Notes under the pieces: model-generated | Database searches by the model: none | Told to the model about the DNA's origin: nothing | What the model saw: only the letters and a program-made list of their open reading frames with translations | Assembly (NCBI GenBank): GCA_021784715.1 | Contig: JAJYHP010000096.1 | Span: 1-6,786 of the forward strand | DNA: 6,786 bases | DNA from: a bacterium | GTDB taxonomy: Bacteria; Eremiobacterota; Eremiobacteria; Baltobacterales; Baltobacteraceae | Reading direction: 5' to 3' | Shown: positions 1-6,473 of the stretch, piece after piece | How the letters are laid out: every line of letters starts with the position of its first letter | How positions within the stretch are numbered: position 1 is the first letter of the stretch | Made by a program: the position numbers and the translations under genes

Positions 1-1352
1 GTAACCGTCGTGCCGCGCGTGGCGACCTGCGCGCTCCACTTGAGCTCTTGGCGCACCTCGGCGGCGAGCGCCGCCGCCGATGCGGGCTCGCCATGCACCG
101 CGTAGAACTGTGGGGTTCCGGTGCAGGTGTGCAGCCAGCGCAGAAGCCCGGTGCGATCGGCATGCGCGCTAAAGCCCTTGAGCGCGACGATCTTCGCGCG
201 GACCGGCAGCGCATCGCCGTAGATGCGGACGGTTTTCGCCCCGTGCTCGAGCAGATTCCCAAGCGTCCCGACGCTCTGATAGCCGCAGAGAACGATCGTC
301 GCGCGCGGATCGCTGAGGTGGTTGTGCAGGTGGTGCAAGATGCGTCCGCCGCTGGCCATGCCGCTCGCCGAGATCACGACGAAGTTGCCGGGCATCGCGT
401 TGAGGGTTTTCGATTCCTCGGTCGTTCGGTGCTCGGTGAAATGGTGAATGCCGAACGGGGTGCTCGGGCTGTCGCCGGCGACGTTGCGGTGCTCGCCGCC
501 GAAGCGTTCGAAGACCGCATCGACCTTCTCGGCCATCGGACTATCGAGATGGATTGCGAGGTTGGCAATCGCGGGGTCTTGCTGCTGTAACTGGGCGATC
601 GCGTAGAGAATATCTTGCGTGCGCTCGACGGCAAAGGCGGGGATGACGATTGCGCCGCCGCGTGCGATCCCCGCACGCAGTGCTTCGCCGAGTGCGCTAA
701 TGCTCTCGGCGGGGTGATCGCGGTCGCCGTAGGTCGACTCGCAGCAGATGATATCGGCGGCGCCGATCGGCGAGGGGTCGGCGAGCAGCGGGCGATTGTA
801 GCGCCCGAGATCGCCGGAGAAGACGACCTGCTTGCCTTCGATCGCGAGATGTACGAACGCCGAACCCAAAATGTGTCCGGCGTTGCTATAGCGCGCCGAG
901 CAGATCCCGGCGACGGTGAACGCGCGTTCGTATTCGACCGTCTCGATTTTTCGCAGCGTGCGTGCGACATCGCGATCGTCGTAGAACGGTGCCGGCGCGT
1001 GCGGTTGTTCGTGCCCGTGCCCGCGCTCGCTGAGTTCCTGTTGCAGGTGCGCGGCATCTTCGAGCACGATCTCGGCGATCGCTGCGGTCGCCGGCGTGCA
1101 GTAGATCGGTCCGTCGAAACCGTCTTTGACGAGTTTGGGCAGATAACCGGTGTGGTCGAGGTGTCCGTGCGTGATGACGACCGCGTCGATCTCTTCGGCA
1201 TCGACCGGTAACTTCGCATCGTTGAGCGCGCGCACGTCGGCGGTCCCCTGAAAGAGCCCGCAATCGACGAAAAAGCGCTTCCCGCCGACCGTGACGAGAT
1301 GTTTGCTGCCGGTAACGGTTCCCGCCGCGCCGACGAAGGTAATCTCAGCCAC
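1..1352 (-). CDS. Beta-CASP metallo-beta-lactamase-fold ribonuclease (CPSF73-like/COG1236 type), C-terminus cut by window edge
   Basis: Zinc-dependent RNA nuclease of the MBL-fold/beta-CASP family, expected to act in the cytoplasm on RNA; homologues process or degrade RNA by endo- and sometimes exonucleolytic cleavage. The frame is open from a GTG at 1352 to the window start, giving at least 450 residues. The N-terminus reads VAEITFVGAAGTVTGSKHLV, typical of the family. Metal and active-site residues are all visible: HGHLDH at residues 62-67, the His of AGHILGS at 160, the Asp of SGDLGR at 181, the beta-CASP motif DSPMAE, SASGMASGGR, the GFSAHAD histidine at 397, and VHGEP at 419-423. ESTYGDRDH and PAFAVERTQ are also present. 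The last visible residues resemble the usual family end, so only a few residues are probably missing. The GTG start is fixed by a GGAGG (1359-1363) 6 nt upstream, inside the preceding LOG-like gene, which overlaps it by 8 bp. The RNA target is unknown. Confidence 0.93.
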   Translation of the reverse strand, partial: MAEITFVGAAGTVTGSKHLVTVGGKRFFVDCGLFQGTADVRALNDAKLPVDAEEIDAVVITHGHLDHTGYLPKLVKDGFDGPIYCTPATAAIAEIVLEDAAHLQQELSERGHGHEQPHAPAPFYDDRDVARTLRKIETVEYERAFTVAGICSARYSNAGHILGSAFVHLAIEGKQVVFSGDLGRYNRPLLADPSPIGAADIICCESTYGDRDHPAESISALGEALRAGIARGGAIVIPAFAVERTQDILYAIAQLQQQDPAIANLAIHLDSPMAEKVDAVFERFGGEHRNVAGDSPSTPFGIHHFTEHRTTEESKTLNAMPGNFVVISASGMASGGRILHHLHNHLSDPRATIVLCGYQSVGTLGNLLEHGAKTVRIYGDALPVRAKIVALKGFSAHADRTGLLRWLHTCTGTPQFYAVHGEPASAAALAAEVRQELKWSAQVATRGTTV

Positions 1353-1959
1353 GGGCTTCCTCCAAGTTTTGGTGCGCGACGGAAAAATTGCCGGTGCGAT
1401 TGAAGGCCACCGAACTCGGGAGCGATTCTTTGCGATAGTAATCGAGGCAGGCATCGACGAGTTTCTCGGGGTCGTCGTTGGTGATGATCGTCGAACCCGT
1501 CTCTTTCTTGACCAAGCCTGCGATCTTCGGAAGATCGTTGGAGATGCCGCCGGAATCGGTGAGGATACCGATCAATTTGCCTTCGTCGTAGGCGATGCAA
1601 AACTCGCCGAGCGTTCCGCTGCGTCCGCCGACGAAGAGGACGAAATCGGAGCTGTGAATGTTGTGCGTCTCGCGCCCCATCAACCCCGAGCCCGTAAAGA
1701 CGATCGTCGTGTAGGGTTGCAGCGGCGAACCGTAGACGTTGACGTGCTCTTCGCGCGAGAGAGCCGGCGAGACGCCGAGACTCGCCCCTCCCTCTTCGTT
1801 CGCGCCGAGCGTCGCGGCATGCGGGAGGCCGGGGCATGCGCCCGTGACGATGGTGCAACCGCGCTGGGCGATGCGTCGCCCGAGCCGACGCGCGCGGTCG
1901 AGCTGTTCGGCGGTTAAAATACCGCCGGCGGAGCCCATGACGCCGATCTGTATCTTCAT
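1345..1959 (-). CDS. LOG-like/SLOG-superfamily protein (TIGR00725-like Rossmann-fold nucleotide-binding protein)
   Basis: A 204-residue cytoplasmic protein of the SLOG superfamily, related to lysine-decarboxylase-like/LOG proteins. Characterised LOG members cleave the N-glycosidic bond of (cytokinin) nucleoside monophosphates; the substrate here is unknown. The N-terminal Rossmann strand reads MKIQIGVMGSAGG. CPGLPHAA (residues 42-49) matches the loop that binds the nucleotide. GRETHNIHSSDFVLFVGG followed by RSGTLGEF (residues 95-120) corresponds to the family's Arg plus GGxGTxxE signature, with Arg96 and Glu119 as the likely catalytic pair. The usual PGG is VGG here, as in TIGR00725-type members, so classical cytokinin-activating specificity should not be assumed. 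The ATG at 1957-1959 was preferred over upstream in-frame starts because those would run into the divergent ETF:QO gene and extend the fold unnaturally. The 3' end overlaps the nuclease gene by 8 bp. Confidence 0.85.
   Translation of the reverse strand: MKIQIGVMGSAGGILTAEQLDRARRLGRRIAQRGCTIVTGACPGLPHAATLGANEEGGASLGVSPALSREEHVNVYGSPLQPYTTIVFTGSGLMGRETHNIHSSDFVLFVGGRSGTLGEFCIAYDEGKLIGILTDSGGISNDLPKIAGLVKKETGSTIITNDDPEKLVDACLDYYRKESLPSSVAFNRTGNFSVAHQNLEEARG
1359..1363 (-). promoter_or_regulatory. Shine-Dalgarno for the beta-CASP nuclease
   Basis: On the minus strand this reads GGAGG, 6 nt before the GTG at 1352. It lies within the last codons of the LOG-like gene. It decides the GTG start and supports translational coupling of the two overlapping genes. 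Confidence 0.7.
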
Positions 1960-1995
1960 GTTCTCAGCCTTCGGCGCAAGAGTACGGAGCGCCCG
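1960..1995. other. Compact 36-bp divergent intergenic spacer
   Basis: This spacer separates the LOG-like gene (minus) from the ETF:QO gene (plus). It is too short to hold two full promoters, so at least one promoter must lie inside the opposite coding region. No convincing -35/-10 pair or operator palindrome is visible in it. Confidence 0.6.
1985..1989 (+). promoter_or_regulatory. Probable ribosome binding site for ETF:QO
   Basis: CGGAG lies 6 nt before the GTG at 1996. It favours GTG 1996 over the in-frame ATG at 2014, which has only a weak GAAG 9 nt upstream. Confidence 0.45.
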
Positions 1996-3672
1996 GTGCC
2001 GAAGCATCCACACATGGCACAAGAACGCGATCGTCTCGATGTCGATGTCCTCTTCGTGGGTGCAGGGCCCGCCTCTCTCGCCGGCGCGATCCGGCTCGGC
2101 CAACTCGCCGCCGATCGGAAGCAAGCGCTCGAAATCCTCGTGATCGAAAAGGGCGGCGATATCGGCAGCCACGGAATCTCCGGCGCCGTTATGGATCCCA
2201 AGGGCATCGCCGAATTACTCCCCGATTGGTTAGAGCGCGGTGCGCCGGTCGAATCGCCGGTGACCAGCGACGAATTGTGGTTCCTCACTGCAGGCGGAAA
2301 AATCAAAGCGCCCTTTACGCCGCCGCCGCTCAACAATCACGGCAAGTATGTTGCGAGCCTGCAGAAGATGGCGAAATGGCTCGGCGAGCAGGCCGAAGCC
2401 GCCGGCGCGCAGGTCTTCGCCGAATTTCCCGGCCAGGAGTTACTCTGGGAGGGCGACCGCGTCGTCGGCGTTCGTACCGGCGATAAAGGCGTCGCGCATG
2501 ACGGCACGCACAAAGCGAATTACGAGCCCGGCGCGGATATCTATGCGAAGGTCGTCGTCCTCGGTGAGGGCGTGCGCGGAACGCTCGCAAAACAAGCGAT
2601 CGCCAAACTCCGGCTCGATGCCGGGAAAGAGCCGCAAGTCTATGCCGCCGGCGTGAAAGAGCTCTGGAAGCTCCCCGCCGGGCGCTTCGCCGCCGGTGCG
2701 GTGATTCACACGCTGGGCTATCCGCTCGCCCCCGATACGTTCGGCGGCGGCTTCATCTACGGCATGGCCGACGACGTGCTCGATATCGGCCACGTCACCG
2801 GGCTCGATGCGAAGAACCCCACCAGCGATCCGCACAACGAATTGCAGCGCATGAAGCAGCATCCGGCGATCGCCGCGCTGCTCGCCGACGGCAAACTCAT
2901 TCGCTACGGTGCGAAGGCGATTCCCGAAGGCGGTTTCTTCGCCATGCCGCGCCCGTACGCCGACGGTTTATTGCTTACCGGCGATTCCGCCGGTTTCCTC
3001 AACGGGATGCGCCTCAAAGGGATCCATCTCGCCATCAAATCGGGAATGCTCGCCGCCGAGACGATCTTCGCTGCGGTGCAAGCCGATCGTTACGACGCGC
3101 AGCAACTCAGCGGTTTCGTGGAGCGCTTCGAATCTTCGTGGGCCTACGAAGAACTGCGTTCGGCGCGCAACTTCCACCAAGGCTTCGAGCACGGTATGTG
3201 GGCGGGAATGTTCAATGCCGGCCTCTCGACCGTTACCGGCGGCCGGGCGTTCGGCGTCATCGAAAAACTCAACGCGGTCGCCGGGCACGAACGGATGGAG
3301 AAGCGCGGCTACAAACCCGATCCCGCACCGCGCGCGACGATCGACAACAAGTTGACCTTCGATAAACTCACCGACGTCTTCAACTCGGGCACGATGCACG
3401 ATGAAGATCAGCCCTGTCACCTCCACGTCGCCGACACGAATATCTGTCGCGATCGATGCACGGTGGAGTACGGCAACCCGTGCGGCTATTTCTGTCCGGC
3501 GGCGGTCTACGAACCGCTCTTTGAAAAGCAGGACGGCAAAGTCGAAGGGCGTCTGCAGATCAATTTCACCAACTGCGTGCATTGTAAGACCTGCGATATC
3601 GCCGACCCCTACCAGATCATCACCTGGGTACCGCCGCAGGGCGGCGAGGGCCCCGTCTATACGGGGATGTAG
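1996..3672 (+). CDS. Electron-transfer flavoprotein:ubiquinone oxidoreductase (ETF dehydrogenase)
   Basis: A membrane-associated FAD and [4Fe-4S] enzyme that takes electrons from reduced electron-transfer flavoprotein, loaded by acyl-CoA and other dehydrogenases, and reduces the quinone pool. It has 558 residues, close to the usual bacterial length. The FAD dinucleotide-binding motif GAGPAS is at residues 22-27, with EKGGDIGSHGISGAVMDP following as in the family. GDSAGFLNGMRLKGIHLAIK (residues 329-348) is the second FAD-contacting segment. The C-terminal ferredoxin-like domain carries NPCGYFCPAAVYE with Cys500, and NCVHCKTCDIADP with Cys527, Cys530 and Cys533; by comparison with the mammalian enzyme these four bind the 4Fe-4S cluster. 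The protein ends with the family signature PPQGGEGPVYTGM. The start is GTG 1996; ATG 2014 is an alternative that loses only six residues. No etfA or etfB is in the window. thiO begins 3 bp after its stop, which suggests co-transcription. Confidence 0.95.
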   Translation: MPKHPHMAQERDRLDVDVLFVGAGPASLAGAIRLGQLAADRKQALEILVIEKGGDIGSHGISGAVMDPKGIAELLPDWLERGAPVESPVTSDELWFLTAGGKIKAPFTPPPLNNHGKYVASLQKMAKWLGEQAEAAGAQVFAEFPGQELLWEGDRVVGVRTGDKGVAHDGTHKANYEPGADIYAKVVVLGEGVRGTLAKQAIAKLRLDAGKEPQVYAAGVKELWKLPAGRFAAGAVIHTLGYPLAPDTFGGGFIYGMADDVLDIGHVTGLDAKNPTSDPHNELQRMKQHPAIAALLADGKLIRYGAKAIPEGGFFAMPRPYADGLLLTGDSAGFLNGMRLKGIHLAIKSGMLAAETIFAAVQADRYDAQQLSGFVERFESSWAYEELRSARNFHQGFEHGMWAGMFNAGLSTVTGGRAFGVIEKLNAVAGHERMEKRGYKPDPAPRATIDNKLTFDKLTDVFNSGTMHDEDQPCHLHVADTNICRDRCTVEYGNPCGYFCPAAVYEPLFEKQDGKVEGRLQINFTNCVHCKTCDIADPYQIITWVPPQGGEGPVYTGM

Positions 3673-3675
3673 GCG

Positions 3676-4812
3676 ATGGCCGCTCTCGAACAACGCGGTG
3701 AGATCGTCATCATCGGCGCGGGCCTCATCGGCCTGAGCCTCGCCTTCGAACTTCGGCGGCGCGGTGCGCAGGTCGCCGTCTTCGACCGTTTCGAACCGGC
3801 GAAAGCCGCGTCGTGGGCGGCGGCGGGCATGCTCGCCGCTCGCACCGAGGAGATCGCCGACGAACCGATGCACGCGCTCTGCAACGATGCGCTGCTCGGC
3901 TTTCCCACCTTCGTCGAAACGCTGCGCGAAGCGAGCGCGGTCGATCCGCAACTGCGCCTCGACGGCATCGTTCAGGCGGCATTCGACGAGGCGGCGCTCG
4001 AGCGTCTGCACGCGCGCGCGCGTTCGCTCGCTGCAGCCGGCGTCGGCTACACCCTGCTCGACGCGCGCGAAGCTTTGCAGCTCGAACCTGCGCTTGCCGG
4101 CAACGTGCTCGGCGCGTTGCTCACGCACGACGAAGGCAGCATCGACAATCGACTGCTCGGGCGCGCCTTGCTCGCAGCGCTCGCGCGCATGCACGTGCAG
4201 GTGGCGACGAGCGAAGAGATCGAGCTGGAGTTCGACGCGCGCCGCGTCTGCGGCGTCCGCACGCGATGGGGCTTCCGCCCGGCGGAGATCGTCGTGAACG
4301 CCGCCGGTGCCTGGGCGCCGCACGTTGCCGGGGTTCCGGCCGAGTGCCGGCCGCCGGTCGAGCCCGTGAAGGGCGAGATGTTGGCGCTGGCGATGCCGCA
4401 TGATTTCGTGCGCCACACGATGTGGCTGGGCGGCTGCTACGTGGTTCCGCGATCCGATGGGCGGCTGCTCGTCGGTGCGACCGGCGAGCGGGTCGGGTTC
4501 GACCGCCGCATCACCGCCGGGGGGCAGCGCCAGCTGCTCGACCGGGTGCTCGCCGGCGCTCCGAGCCTCGCCGGGTTCTCGTTGGTCGAACAGTGGTCGG
4601 GGCTGCGCCCCGGCACCCCCGACGAGCGCCCGATTCTCGGGCGGACGCCGCGTGAGGGCTATCTCCTCGCGACCGGGCACTACCGCAATGGCGTGCTGCT
4701 CTGCGCGCGCACTGCCGAGCTGCTCGCCGACGAGATCGAGCACGGTACGCCGATCGACCCCGCTTTCTCGCCGGCGCGCTTTACGGCGAACGAGGCCGGT
4801 GTCGGGGCATGA
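3676..4812 (+). CDS. thiO: Glycine oxidase ThiO, FAD-dependent, thiamine thiazole synthesis
   Basis: A cytoplasmic flavoenzyme that oxidises glycine to iminoacetate (dehydroglycine) with oxygen, releasing hydrogen peroxide; the imine is used by ThiG. It has 378 residues, normal for the DAO/ThiO family. The N-terminal dinucleotide-binding motif GAGLIG is at residues 14-19, followed by the acidic end of the second strand (VFDR, 35-38) and ASWAAAGMLA, which resembles the flavin-contacting loop of ThiO. Tyr255 in GGCYVVPRSDG and the Arg of GLRPGTPD (residue 311) fit the substrate-carboxylate site, and GHYRNGVLL (334-342) is a hallmark of ThiO, with Arg337. A GGGGA at 3663-3667, inside the end of the ETF:QO gene, is the likely ribosome binding site. 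Its stop overlaps the thiS start as ATGA. The family assignment rests mainly on these motifs and the thiS-thiG neighbours; without them sarcosine oxidase or a D-amino acid oxidase would be the alternatives. Confidence 0.93.
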   Translation: MAALEQRGEIVIIGAGLIGLSLAFELRRRGAQVAVFDRFEPAKAASWAAAGMLAARTEEIADEPMHALCNDALLGFPTFVETLREASAVDPQLRLDGIVQAAFDEAALERLHARARSLAAAGVGYTLLDAREALQLEPALAGNVLGALLTHDEGSIDNRLLGRALLAALARMHVQVATSEEIELEFDARRVCGVRTRWGFRPAEIVVNAAGAWAPHVAGVPAECRPPVEPVKGEMLALAMPHDFVRHTMWLGGCYVVPRSDGRLLVGATGERVGFDRRITAGGQRQLLDRVLAGAPSLAGFSLVEQWSGLRPGTPDERPILGRTPREGYLLATGHYRNGVLLCARTAELLADEIEHGTPIDPAFSPARFTANEAGVGA

Positions 4813-5012
4813 AGCTGGAGGTCAACGGCGAGCAGCGCGAGGTTTCCGCCGCCGACGCAACGCTCGCCGAGGTGCTCGCGGCGTTGGGGATCGAGGCGCG
4901 CGGCATCGCTGTCGCCTGTAACGATCGCGTCGTGCGGCGCGGCGAGTTCGCGCAGCAGCGCATCGCCGAAGGCGACCGCATCGAGATCGTTCGCGCCGTC
5001 GCCGGCGGCTAA
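4809..5012 (+). CDS. thiS: Sulfur carrier protein ThiS
   Basis: A 67-residue ubiquitin-like (beta-grasp) sulfur carrier. Its C-terminal Gly-Gly is adenylated by a ThiF-type enzyme and converted to a thiocarboxylate, which gives sulfur to ThiG. The sequence starts MKLEVNGE, has the typical [20 protein letters not shown] core (residues 19-38), then VVRRGEF and [13 protein letters not shown], ending exactly at the required diglycine. It overlaps the thiO stop in an ATGA, so it is probably translated by coupling; a GAGG at 4793-4796 is rather far upstream. No thiF is in the window, so the activating enzyme must be encoded elsewhere or be a shared MoeB/ThiF homologue. Confidence 0.95.
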   Translation: MKLEVNGEQREVSAADATLAEVLAALGIEARGIAVACNDRVVRRGEFAQQRIAEGDRIEIVRAVAGG

Positions 5013-5018
5013 CCGGCG
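5000..5018 (+). other. Possible small hairpin at the thiS stop codon
   Basis: CGCCGG at 5000-5005 and CCGGCG at 5013-5018 can pair in a 6-bp stem with a 7-nt loop that contains the thiS TAA. There is no T-run after it, so it is not a standard intrinsic terminator. In DNA this GC-rich it may be chance. Confidence 0.2.
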
Positions 5019-5074
5019 GCGAGCCGACCTTAGCGGGATGCGTCGCGCCGCGCGCGGTGGAAGATAGGGCGGTG

Positions 5075-5866
5075 ATGCAGAGTTTCGAAGATAGCCCCCT
5101 CCGAATCGGTGCCTACGAATTCCGTTCGCGCCTGATCGTCGGCACCGGAAAATACCCCTCGATGGAGGCGATGCAGGCGGCGCATCTCGCCAGCGGCGCA
5201 GAGATGGTGACGGTGGCGATCCGGCGCATCGATCTCGGCGAACGGGGCGGCTCGCTGCTCGATTATATCGATCGTTCGAAGATGACGATTCTGCCGAATA
5301 CCGCGGGATGTTTTAACGCGCGCGAAGCGGTCGCGACCGCGCAACTCGCACGCGAACTACTCGAGACCGATCTCATCAAACTCGAAGTGATCGGCGATAC
5401 GCAGACGCTGCACCCCGATACGCGCGAGACGCTCGTCGCCGCCGAACAGCTCGTCAACGACGGATTTACGGTGCTGCCCTATATCGGCGACGATCCGGTC
5501 GCCTGCGCGCAACTCGAAGCGCTCGGCTGCGCGGCGGTGATGCCGCTCGCCGCACCGATCGGCAGCGGCCTCGGGATCTGCAACCCGTACACGATTCGCA
5601 TCATCAAAGAGCGCGCCGGCGTTCCCGTCATCGTCGATGCCGGGGTCGGAACCGCCTCCGATGCCGCCGTCGCGATGGAGCTCGGCGTCGATGCGCTGCT
5701 GATGAATACCGGCATCGCCGCCGCGCAGAACCCCGTCGCGATGGCCGAAGCGATGGCGCTGGCGACGCGCGCGGGGCGGCTCGCTTTTCTCTCCGGACGG
5801 ATGGCGAAGCGGCTCTATGCGAACGCCTCGAGCCCGATGCAAGGATTGATCGGCGTCTCGAGCTGA
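5075..5866 (+). CDS. thiG: Thiazole synthase ThiG
   Basis: A cytoplasmic (beta/alpha)8-barrel enzyme that condenses 1-deoxy-D-xylulose 5-phosphate, dehydroglycine and the ThiS thiocarboxylate into the thiazole phosphate of thiamine. From ATG 5075 it has 263 residues, close to family length. Near the N-terminus is [14 protein letters not shown] (residues 16-29), then [23 protein letters not shown] (72-86), LIKLEVIGD with Lys102 as the expected Schiff-base lysine, [25 protein letters not shown] (151-167), PVIVDAGVG (185-192 region, phosphate binding) and LMNTGIA (209-215). It ends [12 protein letters not shown]. An in-frame GTG at 5057 would add six residues, but AGGG at 5066-5069 sits 5 nt before ATG 5075 and supports the shorter form. 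It follows thiS by 62 bp and closes the thiO-thiS-thiG run. Confidence 0.95.
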   Translation: MQSFEDSPLRIGAYEFRSRLIVGTGKYPSMEAMQAAHLASGAEMVTVAIRRIDLGERGGSLLDYIDRSKMTILPNTAGCFNAREAVATAQLARELLETDLIKLEVIGDTQTLHPDTRETLVAAEQLVNDGFTVLPYIGDDPVACAQLEALGCAAVMPLAAPIGSGLGICNPYTIRIIKERAGVPVIVDAGVGTASDAAVAMELGVDALLMNTGIAAAQNPVAMAEAMALATRAGRLAFLSGRMAKRLYANASSPMQGLIGVSS

Positions 5867-5888
5867 AACCCGAGCGCGGTAGGGAGCA
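5867..5888. other. Convergent 22-bp spacer without visible terminator
   Basis: The thiG stop and the methyltransferase stop face each other across this gap. I see no stem followed by a T-run in either direction, only a weak 5-bp inverted repeat (GGTAG at 5878-5882 with CTACC at 5904-5908). Confidence 0.4.
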
Positions 5889-6473
5889 TCAGCGGCGGTG
5901 CGCTACCACGAACCAGTGCACGGCGCCGCGTAACGGCGCGCTTGCGTGCGCCCACGCTCCGGCGATCGCGTCGACCTCGACCTCGCGAAGCTCCTCGATC
6001 GCGTAGTACGCTTGCAGCGCCTCGCGCAGCTCCGCTTCGTCGTAGTAGCTATGGGCGACCCCGCGTTCGTCGCCGTCCTCCGGCGCGAAGGTCGTCGGAC
6101 CGAGCGCGCTGCCTTCGCCGAAGCGCGCATCGCGCCGCGAGCCGAAGGTTGCGAAGAACGGTGCCCCGATGGCGAGCCCGCGAGCGATCTCGGCGAGGTG
6201 CGCCGCAATCTCGGCGGGGCTCCCGTGCAGCAGCGCGTGCGTGGAGAGCGCTCCCGCCGCCCCTCCCGCCGGGGCGGCATCGGCGCCGAAGTGGAGCACC
6301 TCAAGGCCGGCGGCCTCGAGCGCGCGATGGTTTCGCCCGCTTCCGTGCCCGATCTCGAAGACCGGCTCGCCGCCGGGCACGCGCGCGATCAACGCACGCG
6401 CGAGCGGGTGCGCGGCGCGCAAGATGTCGGCGAGATTTGCGGAAGAGTCGGTCATGCTAGCCGAAGCGCTCAT
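5889..6473 (-). CDS. Class I SAM-dependent methyltransferase (small, substrate unknown)
   Basis: A putative cytoplasmic methyltransferase of 194 residues, or 188 if translation starts at the second ATG (6453-6455). Motif I reads VFEIGHGSGRN at about residues 38-48, the glycine-rich SAM-binding loop of the class I Rossmann fold, followed at about 60-65 by LHFGAD, whose Asp lies about where the ribose-binding acidic residue is expected. LSTHALLHG (77-84 region), FFATFGSRRDARFGEG (106-121) and GVAHSYYDEAELREAL (138-153) look like the motif IV and later segments of small TehB-like or UbiE-like methyltransferases. It ends AVHWFVVAHRR, a typical last beta strand. The substrate cannot be told. Neither start has a recognisable Shine-Dalgarno, so the start is uncertain. 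It is convergent with thiG and divergent from the NAD-binding gene, whose start codon it overlaps. Confidence 0.78.
   Translation of the reverse strand: MSASASMTDSSANLADILRAAHPLARALIARVPGGEPVFEIGHGSGRNHRALEAAGLEVLHFGADAAPAGGAAGALSTHALLHGSPAEIAAHLAEIARGLAIGAPFFATFGSRRDARFGEGSALGPTTFAPEDGDERGVAHSYYDEAELREALQAYYAIEELREVEVDAIAGAWAHASAPLRGAVHWFVVAHRR
6441..6447 (+). promoter_or_regulatory. Ribosome binding site of the frameshifted NAD-binding gene
   Basis: GGAAGAG lies 6 nt before ATG 6454, inside the 5' codons of the opposing methyltransferase gene. It supports 6454 as the original start of the downstream gene and shows that the intact form began upstream of the 22-bp duplication. Confidence 0.55.

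Noticed and set aside
374..1858. Minus-strand open frame of about 494 codons overlapping the nuclease and LOG-like genes
   Set aside because: It is out of frame with both recognised proteins and is extremely Arg/Ser/Pro-rich, as expected of an out-of-frame shadow.
1915..1920. TAAAAT on the plus strand as a -10 element for ETF:QO
   Set aside because: No matching -35 is present at 16-18 bp upstream, and the surrounding sequence is coding on the minus strand; too weak to annotate.
1960..1971. CTGAGA on the minus strand just before the LOG-like start, resembling a TPP riboswitch thi-box
   Set aside because: It is isolated, with no partner stems or second conserved box, and lies on the strand away from the thiamine genes.
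2968..4743. Long (about 590-codon) open frame on the minus strand, antisense to ETF:QO and thiO
   Set aside because: It is a mirror of codon bias in GC-rich genes. The plus-strand proteins are complete, motif-bearing families, and the antisense product is an Arg/Glu/Ala/His-rich sequence with no recognisable domain.
595..5969. Five GCGATCGC octamers (595, 1075, 2596, 2866, 5962), resembling the cyanobacterial HIP1 repeat and well above chance
   Set aside because: All five encode Ala-Ile-Ala with the preferred codons GCG-ATC-GCC on the coding strand of their gene, so codon bias explains them.
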